Shown here piece by piece: positions 20,796 to 29,518 of a DNA stretch of 64,000 bases. How positions within the stretch are numbered: the stretch's first letter is position 1; every line of letters starts with the position of its first letter. Made by a program: the position numbers and the translations under genes. The notes beneath the pieces were generated by a model that saw only the letters and a program-made list of their open reading frames with translations, searched no databases and had not been told where the DNA came from. The DNA is from Wenjunlia vitaminophila DSM 41686 (GTDB lineage: Bacteria; Actinomycetota; Actinomycetes; Streptomycetales; Streptomycetaceae). The stretch covers positions 32,113 through 96,112 of the forward strand of contig NZ_KB904661.1 in assembly GCF_000380165.1 (NCBI RefSeq). Reading direction: 5' to 3'.

Positions 20796-22451
20796 TCACT
20801 CCTCCGGGGCCAGGGCGCCCGTGGCAAGGCCGTCACGGGCGACTTCGGCGAGCTGCCGGCTCAACTCGTCGACCTTGCGCATCCCTTCCTCGAATGCGGA
20901 CAGGGCCCGGAAGGCAGAGCCGTACCGACGCTGTTCGTCGATGCTCATGCGGGGGATGCGCGAACCCCTGCCGTCAAGACGGTAGGTCCCGCTGGTACTT
21001 GTGGACCGGCGGGTGTTCACAGAGCTGCGCAGGAATCCCCGCAGATATTCCGTGTCCAGCTGTTCGCTGGCCGACACTGGTTCCGGACCGTCGTACGTGA
21101 CGAGTCCGGCGCGGGCGAGATCCGCGACGCTGGTGGTAGCGCTGTGCAGTGAGTCCGGTCCGCCGTCCGCCGCAAGTTCGGGTAGCAGTGCGGCAAGTCG
21201 GCGGAGCTGGTCTTCGAGCTCCTTGCGCAGAGCGGCGTACTCGCCGGGATAGTCGCGGTGCCGGGATCGGATGTGGCTGCCGGGGGTCAGATCGACGATG
21301 TCATCGAGGAGTTCGATCAGGGGCACGTCGGCGACCTGGTGGGGGCGTGGTTCCAGGCTGCCGTCGGGGCTGTTGCCGGTCAGGTCGACCATGCGCACGG
21401 TGTGGTTCGTCTCCGCACCTGCGGTGTTCTCGGGACGCCGCAGGCACCACAGGTGGACGGGCAGGGCGTGAGAGGTCGCGGTCCCGGGCGGCAGGGCGAC
21501 CACTTGGCGCACGATGCCCCGGCGTACGAGTTCTGATCGGATGCGACGGCCTGCCTTGCGGTAGGCGACCGAGGCCGGCATGACCATGAGGACCTGGCCG
21601 CCGGGCCCGGTGTGCGCATAGGCATGCTGGAGCCACGCGAGCTCCCCTTCGGCCTTGGACGGGGTACCGAATTCCCAGCGGGAGTCGAGCAGCAGCTCCT
21701 CCCGCCCCCACTCGGTAACGCCGGCCGGCGGGTCGCAGACCACCAGATCCGCCTTGAGGTTCGGCCACTCGTCCGTGCGAAGGGAATCACCTGCCACAAT
21801 GCGCACGCCTGATCGGCCCAGGAGGTCGGCACGGAGCTGTGAGAAACGGGCACTGTCGGCATCAATCTCCTGGCCACAGCAGCGCGTCCCGGCTTCGGAG
21901 GCGACCGACAGGAGCAGCCTCCCGATTCCGCAGGCTGGGTCGAAGACTGTGGTGTCGGCCGGCAGCTCGGGAGCGAAGTGGCACACGGCCCGCACCACGC
22001 GCTCGGGAGTCACCTGGTCTGATCCCGCACGCCGAGCGGAATCCAGGAACCGTTCAGTCAGCCCATTCACGAGGTCGACGGGCGCTTCGGTTCGAACGAG
22101 CGCCTGTGCACGGGTGGCAACGTCATCCGGCAGTCCGGGCCCGTGTTCTCCGGCCAGCACCGCGGCCACCTCTGCCAGGCCCGCGATCATCTGTTCCCCG
22201 TACGCTGCCCGCATGGCCTGCCACAGCTCGACCTCGGGTGACACCTCCTGCCCTTTGCGCTGCTTGTCCAGCCATTCCTGGACCTCGGCAAGCGCATAGA
22301 GCGGACTGTTAGCTGCACCTCCCGCCGGCACGGGGAAGTCGTCGTAGCGCCGACGCCAGTTGGAGACGGCGGCCCGAGTGACTCCGGCCAGCCGAGCGAT
22401 CTCGGAACCGGTGACAAGTGGTCCGACCGATGAAGCGGCATTGTCCGTCAT
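20796..22451 (-). CDS. Type I-like N6-adenine DNA methyltransferase with N-terminal HTH (551 aa)
   Basis: Residues 10-40 form a helix-turn-helix (SEIARLAGVTRAAVSNWRRR) like those of MerR/excisionase type. The HsdM-like core has motif I FDPACGIGRLLLSVAS near 175 and motif IV CDPPAG (a variant of NPPF) near 240. The C-terminal 120 residues look like half of an HsdS subunit, ending in a coiled coil (FEEGMRKVDELSRQLAEVA). No HsdR is encoded nearby, so it is either a solitary methylase or a modification subunit working with the convergent McrBC-helicase operon. ATG 22451 was chosen because the HTH begins shortly after; an upstream open frame has no supporting signal. Confidence 0.8.
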   Translation of the reverse strand: MTDNAASSVGPLVTGSEIARLAGVTRAAVSNWRRRYDDFPVPAGGAANSPLYALAEVQEWLDKQRKGQEVSPEVELWQAMRAAYGEQMIAGLAEVAAVLAGEHGPGLPDDVATRAQALVRTEAPVDLVNGLTERFLDSARRAGSDQVTPERVVRAVCHFAPELPADTTVFDPACGIGRLLLSVASEAGTRCCGQEIDADSARFSQLRADLLGRSGVRIVAGDSLRTDEWPNLKADLVVCDPPAGVTEWGREELLLDSRWEFGTPSKAEGELAWLQHAYAHTGPGGQVLMVMPASVAYRKAGRRIRSELVRRGIVRQVVALPPGTATSHALPVHLWCLRRPENTAGAETNHTVRMVDLTGNSPDGSLEPRPHQVADVPLIELLDDIVDLTPGSHIRSRHRDYPGEYAALRKELEDQLRRLAALLPELAADGGPDSLHSATTSVADLARAGLVTYDGPEPVSASEQLDTEYLRGFLRSSVNTRRSTSTSGTYRLDGRGSRIPRMSIDEQRRYGSAFRALSAFEEGMRKVDELSRQLAEVARDGLATGALAPEE

Positions 22452-22506
22452 TGTCTCAGCGTACACGGACCGTCGACCTTGAGCGATAGAAAAATGCGTT
22501 GACATG

Positions 22507-22537
22507 ATACACGCGCTAGGATCGGCATAGTGTGTAT
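22507..22537. promoter_or_regulatory. Inverted repeat upstream of the methyltransferase gene
   Basis: ATACAC (22507-22512) and GTGTAT (22532-22537) form an inverted repeat with a 19-bp spacer, 56-86 bp upstream of the methyltransferase start. The surrounding 50 bp are AT-richer than the rest of the window. It could be an operator for the enzyme's own HTH domain, but the match is short. Confidence 0.25.
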
Positions 22538-22741
22538 ACTTTGTTCTCCTGAGGTAAGTGCGCATCGGCCCACCCTCGACTCAGCTGCCCCCATCCCTTC
22601 CCGTCCAGCCACGGCCCGATGGTCATGCTCAAGGCTCTTTGCGCCGAACTGCTGGATGGGCTCGGTGCCGATCCGCCTTCCCTGAGGTGCTCGGGGTTTC
22701 GGCCGTGTACATCACCTGCGGGATGGACCACACCAAGGTCC

Positions 22742-23304
22742 ACGGTGTGTCTGGGACCGGCTGCACCGTGCCGTGCTCGACGAACTCGCCACCAGAAATC
22801 TTCCCGACCTGACCCGCGTCATCTTTGACTCCGCTCACGTGCAGGCTGAAAGGGGGCGAACACGCAGGTCCGAACGACCAAGTAAGCCGGGCTCCAAGCT
22901 GCACATGCTGTCCGACCAGCCGGGACGGCCTGTCCGCTGTCTCAGGTGGCAACGTCCACGACAGCGAGGGCTTGAGGCGTCTGCTCGCTGGCCTCCAACC
23001 GAGACATGACCCCGACCACCGTCGGCACCACCGGCCTGGCAAGATCCACGCCGACAAAACTCACGACCGCCCTGATCTGCGACAATGACTGAGTGGCGAG
23101 TGCATCGCCGTCCGCGTCGCCCACAAGGGGGTCGAGGCCTACCGGCGATCGGGCCGACATCAGTGTGATCGAACGGACCAAGTTCTGGCTGTCCGGCTCC
23201 CGCTGACTCTCGCCCGCTACGAACGCCGCCTCCCGCAACTACCTGGCCTTCATTGGCCTCGACACCCTGTGCTGCTACAAACGACTCACCCGCCTCACCA
23301 CGTA
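22742..23304 (+). pseudogene. IS5-family transposase relic
   Basis: Several short frames spread over two or three reading phases together spell an IS5/IS1647-like transposase: VWDRLHRAVLDELATRNLPD, then RVIFDSAHVQA (first catalytic Asp region), then PGSKLHMLSD, RHDPDHRRHH, RPGKIHADK, IERTKFWL and finally NYLAFIGLDTLCCYKRLTRL with a TAG at 23302-23304. Multiple frameshifts and lost blocks show long decay; the N-terminus is unrecognisable. No terminal inverted repeats were found. It marks past insertion at the right edge of the defence island. Confidence 0.65.
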
Positions 23305-23417
23305 GTACACGGCCTCAGGGCATCGTTACGACGGTGCCCATGTGAGCAGCATCAAGTCGGTGTGTCCAGCAACGCCCTATGGCAGCTGCAACTTCCCCGC
23401 ATCACCGGCATGTGCGT

Positions 23418-23441
23418 ATGGGGCAAGTCCCCCTCGGACAC
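23418..23441 (+). other. Sequence resembling a decayed 3' end of tRNA-Leu (possible attachment site)
   Basis: The stretch ATGGGGCAAGTCCCCCTCGGACAC resembles the T-arm plus acceptor 3' half of an actinomycete tRNA-Leu (GGGGGTTCAAGTCCCCC then CTCGGACAC), with a small deletion in the T-loop. No matching 5' half, anticodon arm or GTCCGAG acceptor partner lies upstream, so this is not a working tRNA. Partial tRNA 3' ends are what integration of a mobile element into a tRNA gene leaves as attR. A hairpin terminator follows seven bases later. Confidence 0.35.
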
Positions 23442-23447
23442 TCACAC

Positions 23448-23470
23448 AAACCCCAGTTGACCTGGGGTTT
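23448..23470 (+). terminator. Strong hairpin terminator
   Basis: AAACCCCAG (23448-23456) pairs perfectly with CTGGGGTTT (23462-23470) around a 5-nt loop TTGAC, followed by TCTGTTCT. It lies directly after the tRNA-like remnant, as a tRNA terminator would, and can also work on the opposite strand for the integrase relic. Confidence 0.7.
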
Positions 23471-23539
23471 TCTGTTCTGGTGGGGCACTCAGAGACGCCA
23501 CGTTGCCAACCGCGTTGCCAACGGAAACGATCTTGCTTG

Positions 23540-23921
23540 TCAGGCGACCGTGACCAACGCGCCGAGGCTCGGCACGACAGTCGAGAGCCCCAGCCGGGCG
23601 GCGGAGTCAGCAGCCATCCGCTTGGCTGCCTCGGTCCGGCTCCGTCCGCACTTCTCCATGGTGAAGCCCGGCCCCTGTGCCGGGCGTTGGCCGAGACCTC
23701 CACGGGGCTGTGCCCCGCCTCCGGTTCGTGATCTTGCTTGCCCATAGGTCATGCAGCCGGAAGTTGTCCGGCAATCCGAGTCGGGTTCGCAGGGTCCGCC
23801 ACCGAGCTGTGACCTTGTCCGGGTCCTGGAGGGCCGAGCAGAGCACGTTCAATGCTTGCTGCCCACGGGCGGTCCCACCGGCACCGCCGCAGAAGCACTC
23901 GACCGCGCCTGCCAGCTCCAC
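23540..23921 (-). pseudogene. Probable tyrosine-integrase relic
   Basis: On the minus strand one frame reads DKVTARWRTLRTRLGLPDNF then RLHDL, which is the typical approach to the 'HDLRH' box of actinomycete tyrosine recombinases (helix, 'GLP', 'R-x-HDL'). The frame then breaks and the remaining part cannot be aligned convincingly. The catalytic R-H-x-x-R and Y are lost. Its 3' end faces the tRNA-like remnant at 23.42 kb, the usual orientation of an integrase next to its attachment site. An alternative is chance similarity. Confidence 0.4.
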
Positions 23922-24148
23922 CTCGCCGCATCCAGCATCTGACCAGACACCGACCGCGACTGTCCTGTCTCATTCGACCTTGCTGCCGGGGGATGCTCTG
24001 ACCTGCGGAGACATCAGGCCGGGTGCTACACCGGATCTTGCCGTCTCGCTCGAGGTTGTCGGCAGAGCGGGAACGGCGGCCTCCCTTCGTGCGAGGCTTG
24101 TGGTGGACTGTCCCGACATCATCCGTACACGACAGTGGGGCGAATGCG

Positions 24149-24625
24149 ATGCCTCTTGAGGGCGAGTACGAGCCGAGTCCGGCGCAGTGGGTGCGTGAAC
24201 AGGTCGAGTTGTATGAGAGTTCGGGTGGCACACGGGGCACAACGCTCTGGGACACGGGCCTGCCGGTCGTCATTGTCACGATGCGCGGCGCGAAGAGCGG
24301 CAGGCTCCGCAAGATTCCGCTGATGCGCGTGGAGCACGAGGGGCGGTATGCGGCGGTGGCCTCGAAGGCCGGCTTCCCGCGGCACCCGGTCTGGTACTTC
24401 AACCTCAAGGCCGACCCGCACGTGGATCTTCAAGACGGCCCCGAACGTCAGAGCATGATCGCCCGCGAGCTCACCGGGGAGGAGAAGGCCCGGTGGTGGC
24501 AGCGCGCGGTCGCCGCGTATCCGCCGTACGCCGAGTACCAGGAGAAGACCCACCGCGAGATCCCGGTCTTCCTGCTGGAACCCGGGCACCCGGCCGGGCC
24601 GGCGAAGGCGCCGACGAGGAAGTGA
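24149..24625 (+). CDS. F420-dependent nitroreductase-like protein, DUF385/Ddn family (158 aa)
   Basis: Contains the deazaflavin-dependent nitroreductase signature: WDTGLPVVIVTMRGAKSGRLRKIPLMRVEHEGRYAAVASKAG in outline, i.e. 'T-x-R-G-x-x-S-G-x-x-R-x-x-P-L', then P-x-W-Y-x-N-L and RELTGEEKARWWQRAVAAYP-P-Y near the C-terminus. Family members use cofactor F420H2, made by actinomycetes, to reduce quinones or nitro compounds in the cytoplasm. The length (150-160 aa) is normal. ATG 24149 (MPLEGEYEPSPAQWV) follows a G-rich tract; an open frame upstream overlaps the scar region and is not supported. Monocistronic, convergent with the MFS gene. Confidence 0.85.
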   Translation: MPLEGEYEPSPAQWVREQVELYESSGGTRGTTLWDTGLPVVIVTMRGAKSGRLRKIPLMRVEHEGRYAAVASKAGFPRHPVWYFNLKADPHVDLQDGPERQSMIARELTGEEKARWWQRAVAAYPPYAEYQEKTHREIPVFLLEPGHPAGPAKAPTRK

Positions 24626-24787
24626 GCTTCGGACCCCGTGTGCTCGGTCCGGCGGGGCGCCGCGCGGCTGGGGACAGGGGCCTCACGTTCCGTCAAGCCC
24701 GGGGACGCTCACCTGCTCCATCGGTCAGTTCTGCGTGCGCACGTCACATCGCGAGCCCTTCGTCCTCGATCCGGTGCCGACGCGCCG

Positions 24788-26017
24788 TCACGCCACTTCC
24801 TGCGGGCTCGTCGGCACCGTCGCGGCCATGCGGTGGCGGTGGAGCACAGTGATCGTGCCGGCGGCGCCTATGGCCAGAGCCGCGGCCCCGGCCGTGACGG
24901 ACCAGCCGATCCATTCGACTGCGGCAGCGCCGAAGGCGGTTCCCAGGCTCCCTCCCACGAAGTAGACGAGCATGTAACCGCTGTTGAAGCGGGCCGGGGC
25001 GGCCGGGTCGATCCCGAGAACGGTGCTTTGGTTGGCGACCTGGGCGGCGAAGAGGCCGGCGTCGAAGAGCACGAGGCAGGTGACGGTGACGAGGGTGTTC
25101 GAGAGGGAGGAACTGAGGACGCCCGCCGAAACGGCGGCCAGGGCGAGGCCCACCAGGATGACCCGCCTGGCACCCACACGGTCGGTCCAGGTTCCCGAGA
25201 CCTGGGTCGCCACGATTCCCGACAGACCGGCGAGCGCGTACAAGCCGATCCGCTCCGACGAGTAGGAATACGGGGGTTCGGACAGGGCGGCCGCCAAGCC
25301 CGCCCACACCGCGCAGAACGCGAAGAACCACAGGGCGCCGCAGACTGCCGCGAGCCGGAGCGCTGCGTGTCGGACGAACAGTCCGGGGAGTGACCGCAAC
25401 GTCGCAAGGGAGCCACGCTCGGCCGCGCCTACGGCGGCGGGGAGCACCGCCGACGAGCAGACCGCGACGACGGCGCAGGCGGCGGCGAACACCAGGAGCA
25501 TGCCGCGCCAGCCGATCTCGTCGGCAAGCCATCCGCCGACGATTCTGCCCGCGAGGATTCCGGCCGAGATCCCCGCGGTGACGATGCCCAGCACGGTCGC
25601 GCGCCGCTGCGGGGGCGCGAGTCGGCCCGCCACCGAACTGAGGCCAGCCCCGACCGCCGAGCACGCACCGACGATGCTGATCACGGGTCCCAGGACCCAC
25701 ACGCTGCCGGCAGCGGCATTCAGGACCAGCACGGCCGCCAAGGCACCGAACTGCGCCGCGAGTACCCGAGCGGGCGGGTAACGGTCGACCAGGGGAACGA
25801 GGAGGGCGAGGCCGAGCATGTATCCAACCGGTCCGCACGCAAGGGCGAAACCGACGGCGCTGGTCCGGGCACCGAAGGAGTCCGCGACATCGGCGATCGC
25901 GGGCTGGAGCAGGTAGATCGTCGAGGTCCCCAGCGCGGCGGCGAGGGACATGAACCAGACGACGGGACGGCGGAGCTGCGTGCTCTGAGGAGTGACAGCG
26001 GCATGGTCGGCCTTCAC
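24788..26017 (-). CDS. Major facilitator superfamily exporter (409 aa)
   Basis: About twelve hydrophobic helices starting with PVVWFMSLAAALGTSTIYLL near residue 18. The MFS loop 2-3 motif appears as PLVDRYPPARVLA, and GTWTDRVGARRVILVG is the equivalent in the second half. The drug/H+ antiporter-like C-motif region ILAGRIVGGWLADEIGWRGM lies in helix 5-6. This fits a proton-driven efflux pump of the DHA1 (AraJ/YnfM-like) group; the substrate is unknown. I chose GTG 26017 (VKADHAAV) as start because it lies about 18 codons before helix 1; the ribosome-binding site is weak and the upstream open frame is low in membrane character. Confidence 0.8.
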   Translation of the reverse strand: MKADHAAVTPQSTQLRRPVVWFMSLAAALGTSTIYLLQPAIADVADSFGARTSAVGFALACGPVGYMLGLALLVPLVDRYPPARVLAAQFGALAAVLVLNAAAGSVWVLGPVISIVGACSAVGAGLSSVAGRLAPPQRRATVLGIVTAGISAGILAGRIVGGWLADEIGWRGMLLVFAAACAVVAVCSSAVLPAAVGAAERGSLATLRSLPGLFVRHAALRLAAVCGALWFFAFCAVWAGLAAALSEPPYSYSSERIGLYALAGLSGIVATQVSGTWTDRVGARRVILVGLALAAVSAGVLSSSLSNTLVTVTCLVLFDAGLFAAQVANQSTVLGIDPAAPARFNSGYMLVYFVGGSLGTAFGAAAVEWIGWSVTAGAAALAIGAAGTITVLHRHRMAATVPTSPQEVA

Positions 26018-26478
26018 GTCGCCCAACCGTAGGGAGCAGCGATTCCCAACGCTGGCGGCAAACAGACACCACCGTCGGCGCGAGGTGTTGCCCCGGAAAC
26101 ACCGGGTTCGTTCACTGTGGGCGGCCGTGCGACGCACGCCGGAGAAGCCGCGACACGAAGGCGTCGAGCGCACACCGGAGATGACCCGTGGGCGCCTGAC
26201 GCTCTGGTGACCGGCGGGCGGCCTTCATGTCGCTCCTCCCTTCTCCAGGAGCGACGAAGGCCCACGCCACGGATGGTCGGTCCTCCACAGCGCGGGGCCA
26301 CGGACACTCCCGCGAGTGTCCGTGGCCCGCTTCCTGAGTCCTCAGGCCCCAGCCGCCCTGCCGGAGCTCGGCGCCGGCGGTCGGGCGGCGGCGAGGAGGG
26401 AGGCGCCGGCGTCCGGCTCCTCGTCCCCGTCCACGGAGAACGCGACGGTGGGGGAACCGCCCACCGCGCCGACCGTGC
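26018..26478. other. Intergenic region with two hairpins
   Basis: No gene is convincing in these 460 bp. It holds GTCGCTCCT/AGGAGCGAC (26229-26255, 9-bp stem) and the larger hairpin at 26295-26328, both between the lipoprotein stop and the exporter start. The smaller hairpin could belong to the exporter's 5' leader. Confidence 0.5.
26295..26328 (-). terminator. 15-bp hairpin terminator downstream of the lipoprotein gene
   Basis: GGGCCACGGACACTC (26295-26309) pairs perfectly with GAGTGTCCGTGGCCC (26314-26328) around the loop CCGC. It lies 150 bp past the minus-strand lipoprotein stop. Confidence 0.7.
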
Positions 26479-27129
26479 TCACTTGGCCCGGACGCTGGTC
26501 CTCGCCAGTTCGTACGCCGGGAGCATCTTCTTGTGCTCCTTGGAGTCCAGCCCGCCCAGGTGCAGCAGGACCACTCCCTTCGGCGTGGTGAAGGCGAGCG
26601 CCCGTTCCTTCTTGGGCTCGTTGAGGAACTCGTTCGTGCTCAGGTAGTCGGCCTCCACCGCCGAGTACGGGCCCGCTTTCGTCTGGATGAACACGGCCTC
26701 GTCCGGGTCTTCCGCCTCCTTCTCGACGAAGGCTTCGAGTGTCTCGCGCGGATCGTCGTCGGCGGAGCCGCCGACCCAGACGCGGATGAATCCGATGTTC
26801 CCGGCGGGCTTGGCGTCGATCTCACAGGTGAGCGTGACGTTGGCCTGTTGGGTTACCTCGAGAGTGGAGTTGCCCTTGACCGCCTTCGGTTTCCACTTGG
26901 CGGCGATGTCGAACGAAACGGGCAGAACGCACCCCGAGCCCTCGTCACCGACGGATCCGCCCTTGGCCGCGGCCTGCACCTTGGCCCTTGCTGTGGCGTT
27001 TGCGGCTCCCATTCGGTCCGCCTCGGGATCCGAATCCGACGAGCAGCCACTCAACGCCACCCCTACCACCAGCGCGGCAGGAAGCACTCCGGCACCGACA
27101 CCGAGCCGCAGACCTCGCCCTCGCACCAC
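26479..27129 (-). CDS. Secreted lipoprotein of unknown function (216 aa)
   Basis: N-terminus VVRGRGLRLGVGAGVLPAAL then VVGVALSGC: a basic start, hydrophobic stretch and lipobox L-S-G-C, so it should be lipidated at Cys near residue 28 and anchored outside the membrane. The mature part begins SSDSDPEADR, followed by an alanine-rich helix, one Cys pair (GCVLPV and TCEID) and a beta-rich domain. Small Streptomyces lipoproteins of this build are common but uncharacterised. Start GTG 27129 is preceded by GAGGGGGA at good spacing; the longer frame from 27171 adds residues that would spoil the signal peptide. Confidence 0.7.
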   Translation of the reverse strand: MVRGRGLRLGVGAGVLPAALVVGVALSGCSSDSDPEADRMGAANATARAKVQAAAKGGSVGDEGSGCVLPVSFDIAAKWKPKAVKGNSTLEVTQQANVTLTCEIDAKPAGNIGFIRVWVGGSADDDPRETLEAFVEKEAEDPDEAVFIQTKAGPYSAVEADYLSTNEFLNEPKKERALAFTTPKGVVLLHLGGLDSKEHKKMLPAYELARTSVRAK

Positions 27130-27766
27130 GATCGTCCCCCTCAAACTCGGTTCGAGCGGTCGCTCGACCACGGAGAGGTTAACAGTCGTGACTGGCTAGG
27201 GAACTGATGTCGGGGAAGGCCGTACGAGCGCGCGACCGGGCCTAGAGGATTCCGCGTGCCGGCGGGCCGTGACCGGTTGCCGTTGGGTGTGGACCCGTGG
27301 TCGTGTGGTGGGGACCGCGCGCGTACGGTGACCCCTCGGTTGCGGCACGCTCCGCTCGCGTGGGACGTGTCCCGGGTGCGCTGTGCCGGGTGCCTCAACC
27401 TGCGGCGGGCGGCTGGGTGCGGAGCGGAACGCCTGCCATGGGCCCCTGGATCTCCGCAACGGTGAGTGGTGCGAGGGCCTCGGACCCGACGCGGACTCGA
27501 GGTCGGCCCGTCACCATCGCGCACGAAACGCGGCGGTCGTGTCATTTCCCACCACACACCGCCAGGAAGGATCACGGCCAGAACAGTGACGAACACGCCA
27601 AAGCGCGTCCGCTTCCGGTCATGCGTTGGGGGACGCCAAGCGGGTCAAGGCAGCCGCGGGACCATTCAGGCGGAGGCACGGTGTGGGATGCCCGACTAGG
27701 GCCGGGTCTCGAGGGGTTTGGGCACCCGCTACGGCCCGGATCACCCACGAGCCGCCGGAGGGGATC
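27130..27766. other. Intergenic region without a recognisable gene
   Basis: About 640 bp between the divergent lipoprotein and AraC genes. Short frames exist on both strands but none has a ribosome-binding site, a domain or the expected codon bias. It presumably contains promoters for both neighbours; I could not place them. Confidence 0.5.
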
Positions 27767-28723
27767 GTGGAGAACGTCTTCGACAGCAGGGACCACACGG
27801 CACGGGATGCTCTTGCCGCGTGGGCAGAGGTCATCCGGAACGCGGTCATGCTGACGACGTTCCGACTTGTCGACACCGACGTCTTTGACGGGTGGCTCAA
27901 GACGATGCCGCTGGGGCCCGTGCAGCTCTCGGCAATGGGGTACTCCTCTTTCTGCTCGATCCGGACCCCCAAGCTCATTCGTGCCTCGGACCCGGAATGC
28001 CTCCAGATCTCCCTCATACGTTCCGGCTCCCACGTGATCGAACAGAACCGGCGCAGCGCGACAGCGGGCGCGAGCGAACTTCTGCTGTTCGACAGTTCAA
28101 GGCCCTTCCACTCCTGTGCCGACGGTGGGTCACTCCTCTTCCAGTTCCCCCGGCCCCTGCTTCCCCTGCCCGCCCACCATCTCGACCGGGTCATCGCCCG
28201 CCCCCTCCCGGGTGACAGGGGCCTCGGACGGCTACTGGCGGATTTCATGATCACGATGACGGAGGACGGTGCCTGTCACACGCCGCGGGACGCCGCGCCG
28301 CTCGGCATGGTCGGCCTTGACCTGGCTGCCGCGTTCCTGGCGCACCACCTGGGCCGCGAGGACGACGTTCCAGCCGACTCCCGGCAACGTGCCCTGTACG
28401 TACGCATCACCTCGTTCGTCCAGCAGCACCTGGGCAACCCCGACCTCACTCCTGGCGACATAGCAGCAGCCCACCACATATCGGTCCGCTCGCTGCACCG
28501 ACTGTTCCAGCAACACGGGGTGAGCGTGTGCTCGTGGATGCGTGGCCAGCGCCTGGGGCGCTGCCGCCGGGACCTGGCGGACCCCCTGAAGCGTCACATC
28601 CCCATCCGAACCATCGCGGCCCGCTGGGGCTTTGTTCGCCCCGCGGACTTCACCAGGGCGTTCAGCGCGCTGTACGGCACCTCGCCCAGCGAGTACCGAC
28701 GCCAGGCGTTCCACAACGACTGA
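27767..28723 (+). CDS. AraC-family transcriptional regulator (318 aa)
   Basis: Residues 1-190 form an AraC-binding-like domain (TTFRLVDTDVFDGWLKTMPLG, then ECLQISLIRSGSHVI). The C-terminal 100 residues carry the double helix-turn-helix: PGDIAAAHHISVRSLHRLFQQ, then IRTIAARWGFVRPADFTRAF and the closing YGTSPSEYRR. It belongs to the group with the PF14525-type N-terminus, common in Streptomyces. Start GTG 27767 has GGAGGGG just upstream; the frame is open for 47 more codons without a signal. It is directly followed by the cupin gene, which it may control. Confidence 0.85.
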   Translation: MENVFDSRDHTARDALAAWAEVIRNAVMLTTFRLVDTDVFDGWLKTMPLGPVQLSAMGYSSFCSIRTPKLIRASDPECLQISLIRSGSHVIEQNRRSATAGASELLLFDSSRPFHSCADGGSLLFQFPRPLLPLPAHHLDRVIARPLPGDRGLGRLLADFMITMTEDGACHTPRDAAPLGMVGLDLAAAFLAHHLGREDDVPADSRQRALYVRITSFVQQHLGNPDLTPGDIAAAHHISVRSLHRLFQQHGVSVCSWMRGQRLGRCRRDLADPLKRHIPIRTIAARWGFVRPADFTRAFSALYGTSPSEYRRQAFHND

Positions 28724-28987
28724 CCCCGACCCGCCTTGCTGAGCGTCCAGCGACCACGCGACGCCGTTTGTCCTCAGCCCGTGACGAACTCGCTCGCTCC
28801 GGCGTCACGGCATGGGCGTCGCGGGACGGTGTCGGTGCCGCGCGGGACTTATCCACAGGGCATCACCGCTCCTTGTCGCTTCATTTCAGCCGGTTATAAC
28901 CTGGGTGGCAACGCGCCTCCCGTCCCTCGTGTGGACCGGTTGCCGGAAGGCGAATTGCAGCGCACGAAGACCGAAGGGATCCGCTTC

Positions 28988-29416
28988 GTGGGACATGACT
29001 CTTACTTCGATCCTCCTCTTGCCGCCACCGTCGTCGCCGAGGGATTCGCTCGCTGGAGCCCCGAGCTGCGGAAGGAATTCGACACCAACGCACACAACGG
29101 TCAGATCGGCCAGTTGTTGGTGAAGGAGACGGATCTGCTGCGCATCTGGGAGACGCATCTTCGCCCGGGTGAGCGGGTCCCTGTTCACCGACATGTGCTC
29201 GACTACTCCTGGATAGCCCTCACCGGCGGCCGGGTCCGCCAGCACACGAGCGACGGCACCACTCGCGAAATAACCCTTGTCCGCGGCCAGGACCTCCATT
29301 TCCACCTCTCCCGGGGGCAGTACCACCTCTATGACGTGAAGAACATCGGCGATGAACTCCTGTCATTCCTGACCGTCGAGATAAAGGGTGGAGAGAACGA
29401 GCCCCTCGACCTGTGA
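28988..29416 (+). CDS. Cupin-fold protein (about 142 aa)
   Basis: Central part ETHLRPGERVPVHRHVLDYSW contains cupin motif 1 (P-G-x-x-x-P-x-H-x-H), giving two of the metal-binding histidines. FHLSRGQYHLYDVKNIGDEL gives motif 2 with the remaining His. It is therefore likely a metal-binding small-molecule enzyme or sensor in the cytoplasm. The start is uncertain: GTG 28988 has GAAGGGA eight bases upstream; GTG 28931 would add 19 residues but lacks a ribosome-binding site. It ends 35 bp before a perfect palindromic terminator and faces the biosynthetic operon; membership in that cluster is possible but unproven. Confidence 0.7.
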   Translation: MGHDSYFDPPLAATVVAEGFARWSPELRKEFDTNAHNGQIGQLLVKETDLLRIWETHLRPGERVPVHRHVLDYSWIALTGGRVRQHTSDGTTREITLVRGQDLHFHLSRGQYHLYDVKNIGDELLSFLTVEIKGGENEPLDL

Positions 29417-29450
29417 CCACGGGGCCCGGGTGCGGGTCGTGGGCGGTCCT

Positions 29451-29500
29451 GGGTGGGGCGGGCGCCGGTGTCGTCGACGACACCGGCGCCCGCCCCACCC
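29451..29500. terminator. Perfect 50-bp palindrome, bidirectional terminator
   Basis: The sequence from 29451 to 29500 equals its own reverse complement with no mismatch and no loop: GGGTGGGGCGGGCGCCGGTG at the left, TCGTCGACGA at the centre, and the exact complement at the right. Each strand can fold into a stem of up to 25 bp. It sits between the stops of the cupin gene (29416) and the aminotransferase fusion (29519), so it can terminate both convergent transcripts. Confidence 0.9.
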
Positions 29501-29518
29501 GACGGCTGCGGGAGCTGA

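Larger units (their letters stand above)
23305..24148. other. Gene-poor scar between defence island and downstream genes
   Basis: About 840 bp with no intact gene. It holds the tRNA-like remnant, the strong hairpin, the integrase relic and a duplicated-looking GTTGCCAACCGCGTTGCCAA around 23502-23521. The rest I cannot assign. Confidence 0.5.

Noticed and set aside
22560..22741. N-terminal part of the transposase relic
   Set aside because: No segment here aligns to an IS5 N-terminus in any frame, so the relic was started at the first recognisable block.
23380..23441. Complete tRNA-Leu gene
   Set aside because: Only a T-arm/acceptor-like 3' part is present; no 5' acceptor strand, D-arm or anticodon arm can be paired upstream.
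27172..27766. Small genes between the lipoprotein and AraC genes
   Set aside because: Several frames of 60-150 codons exist but none has a ribosome-binding site, domain, or consistent third-position bias.
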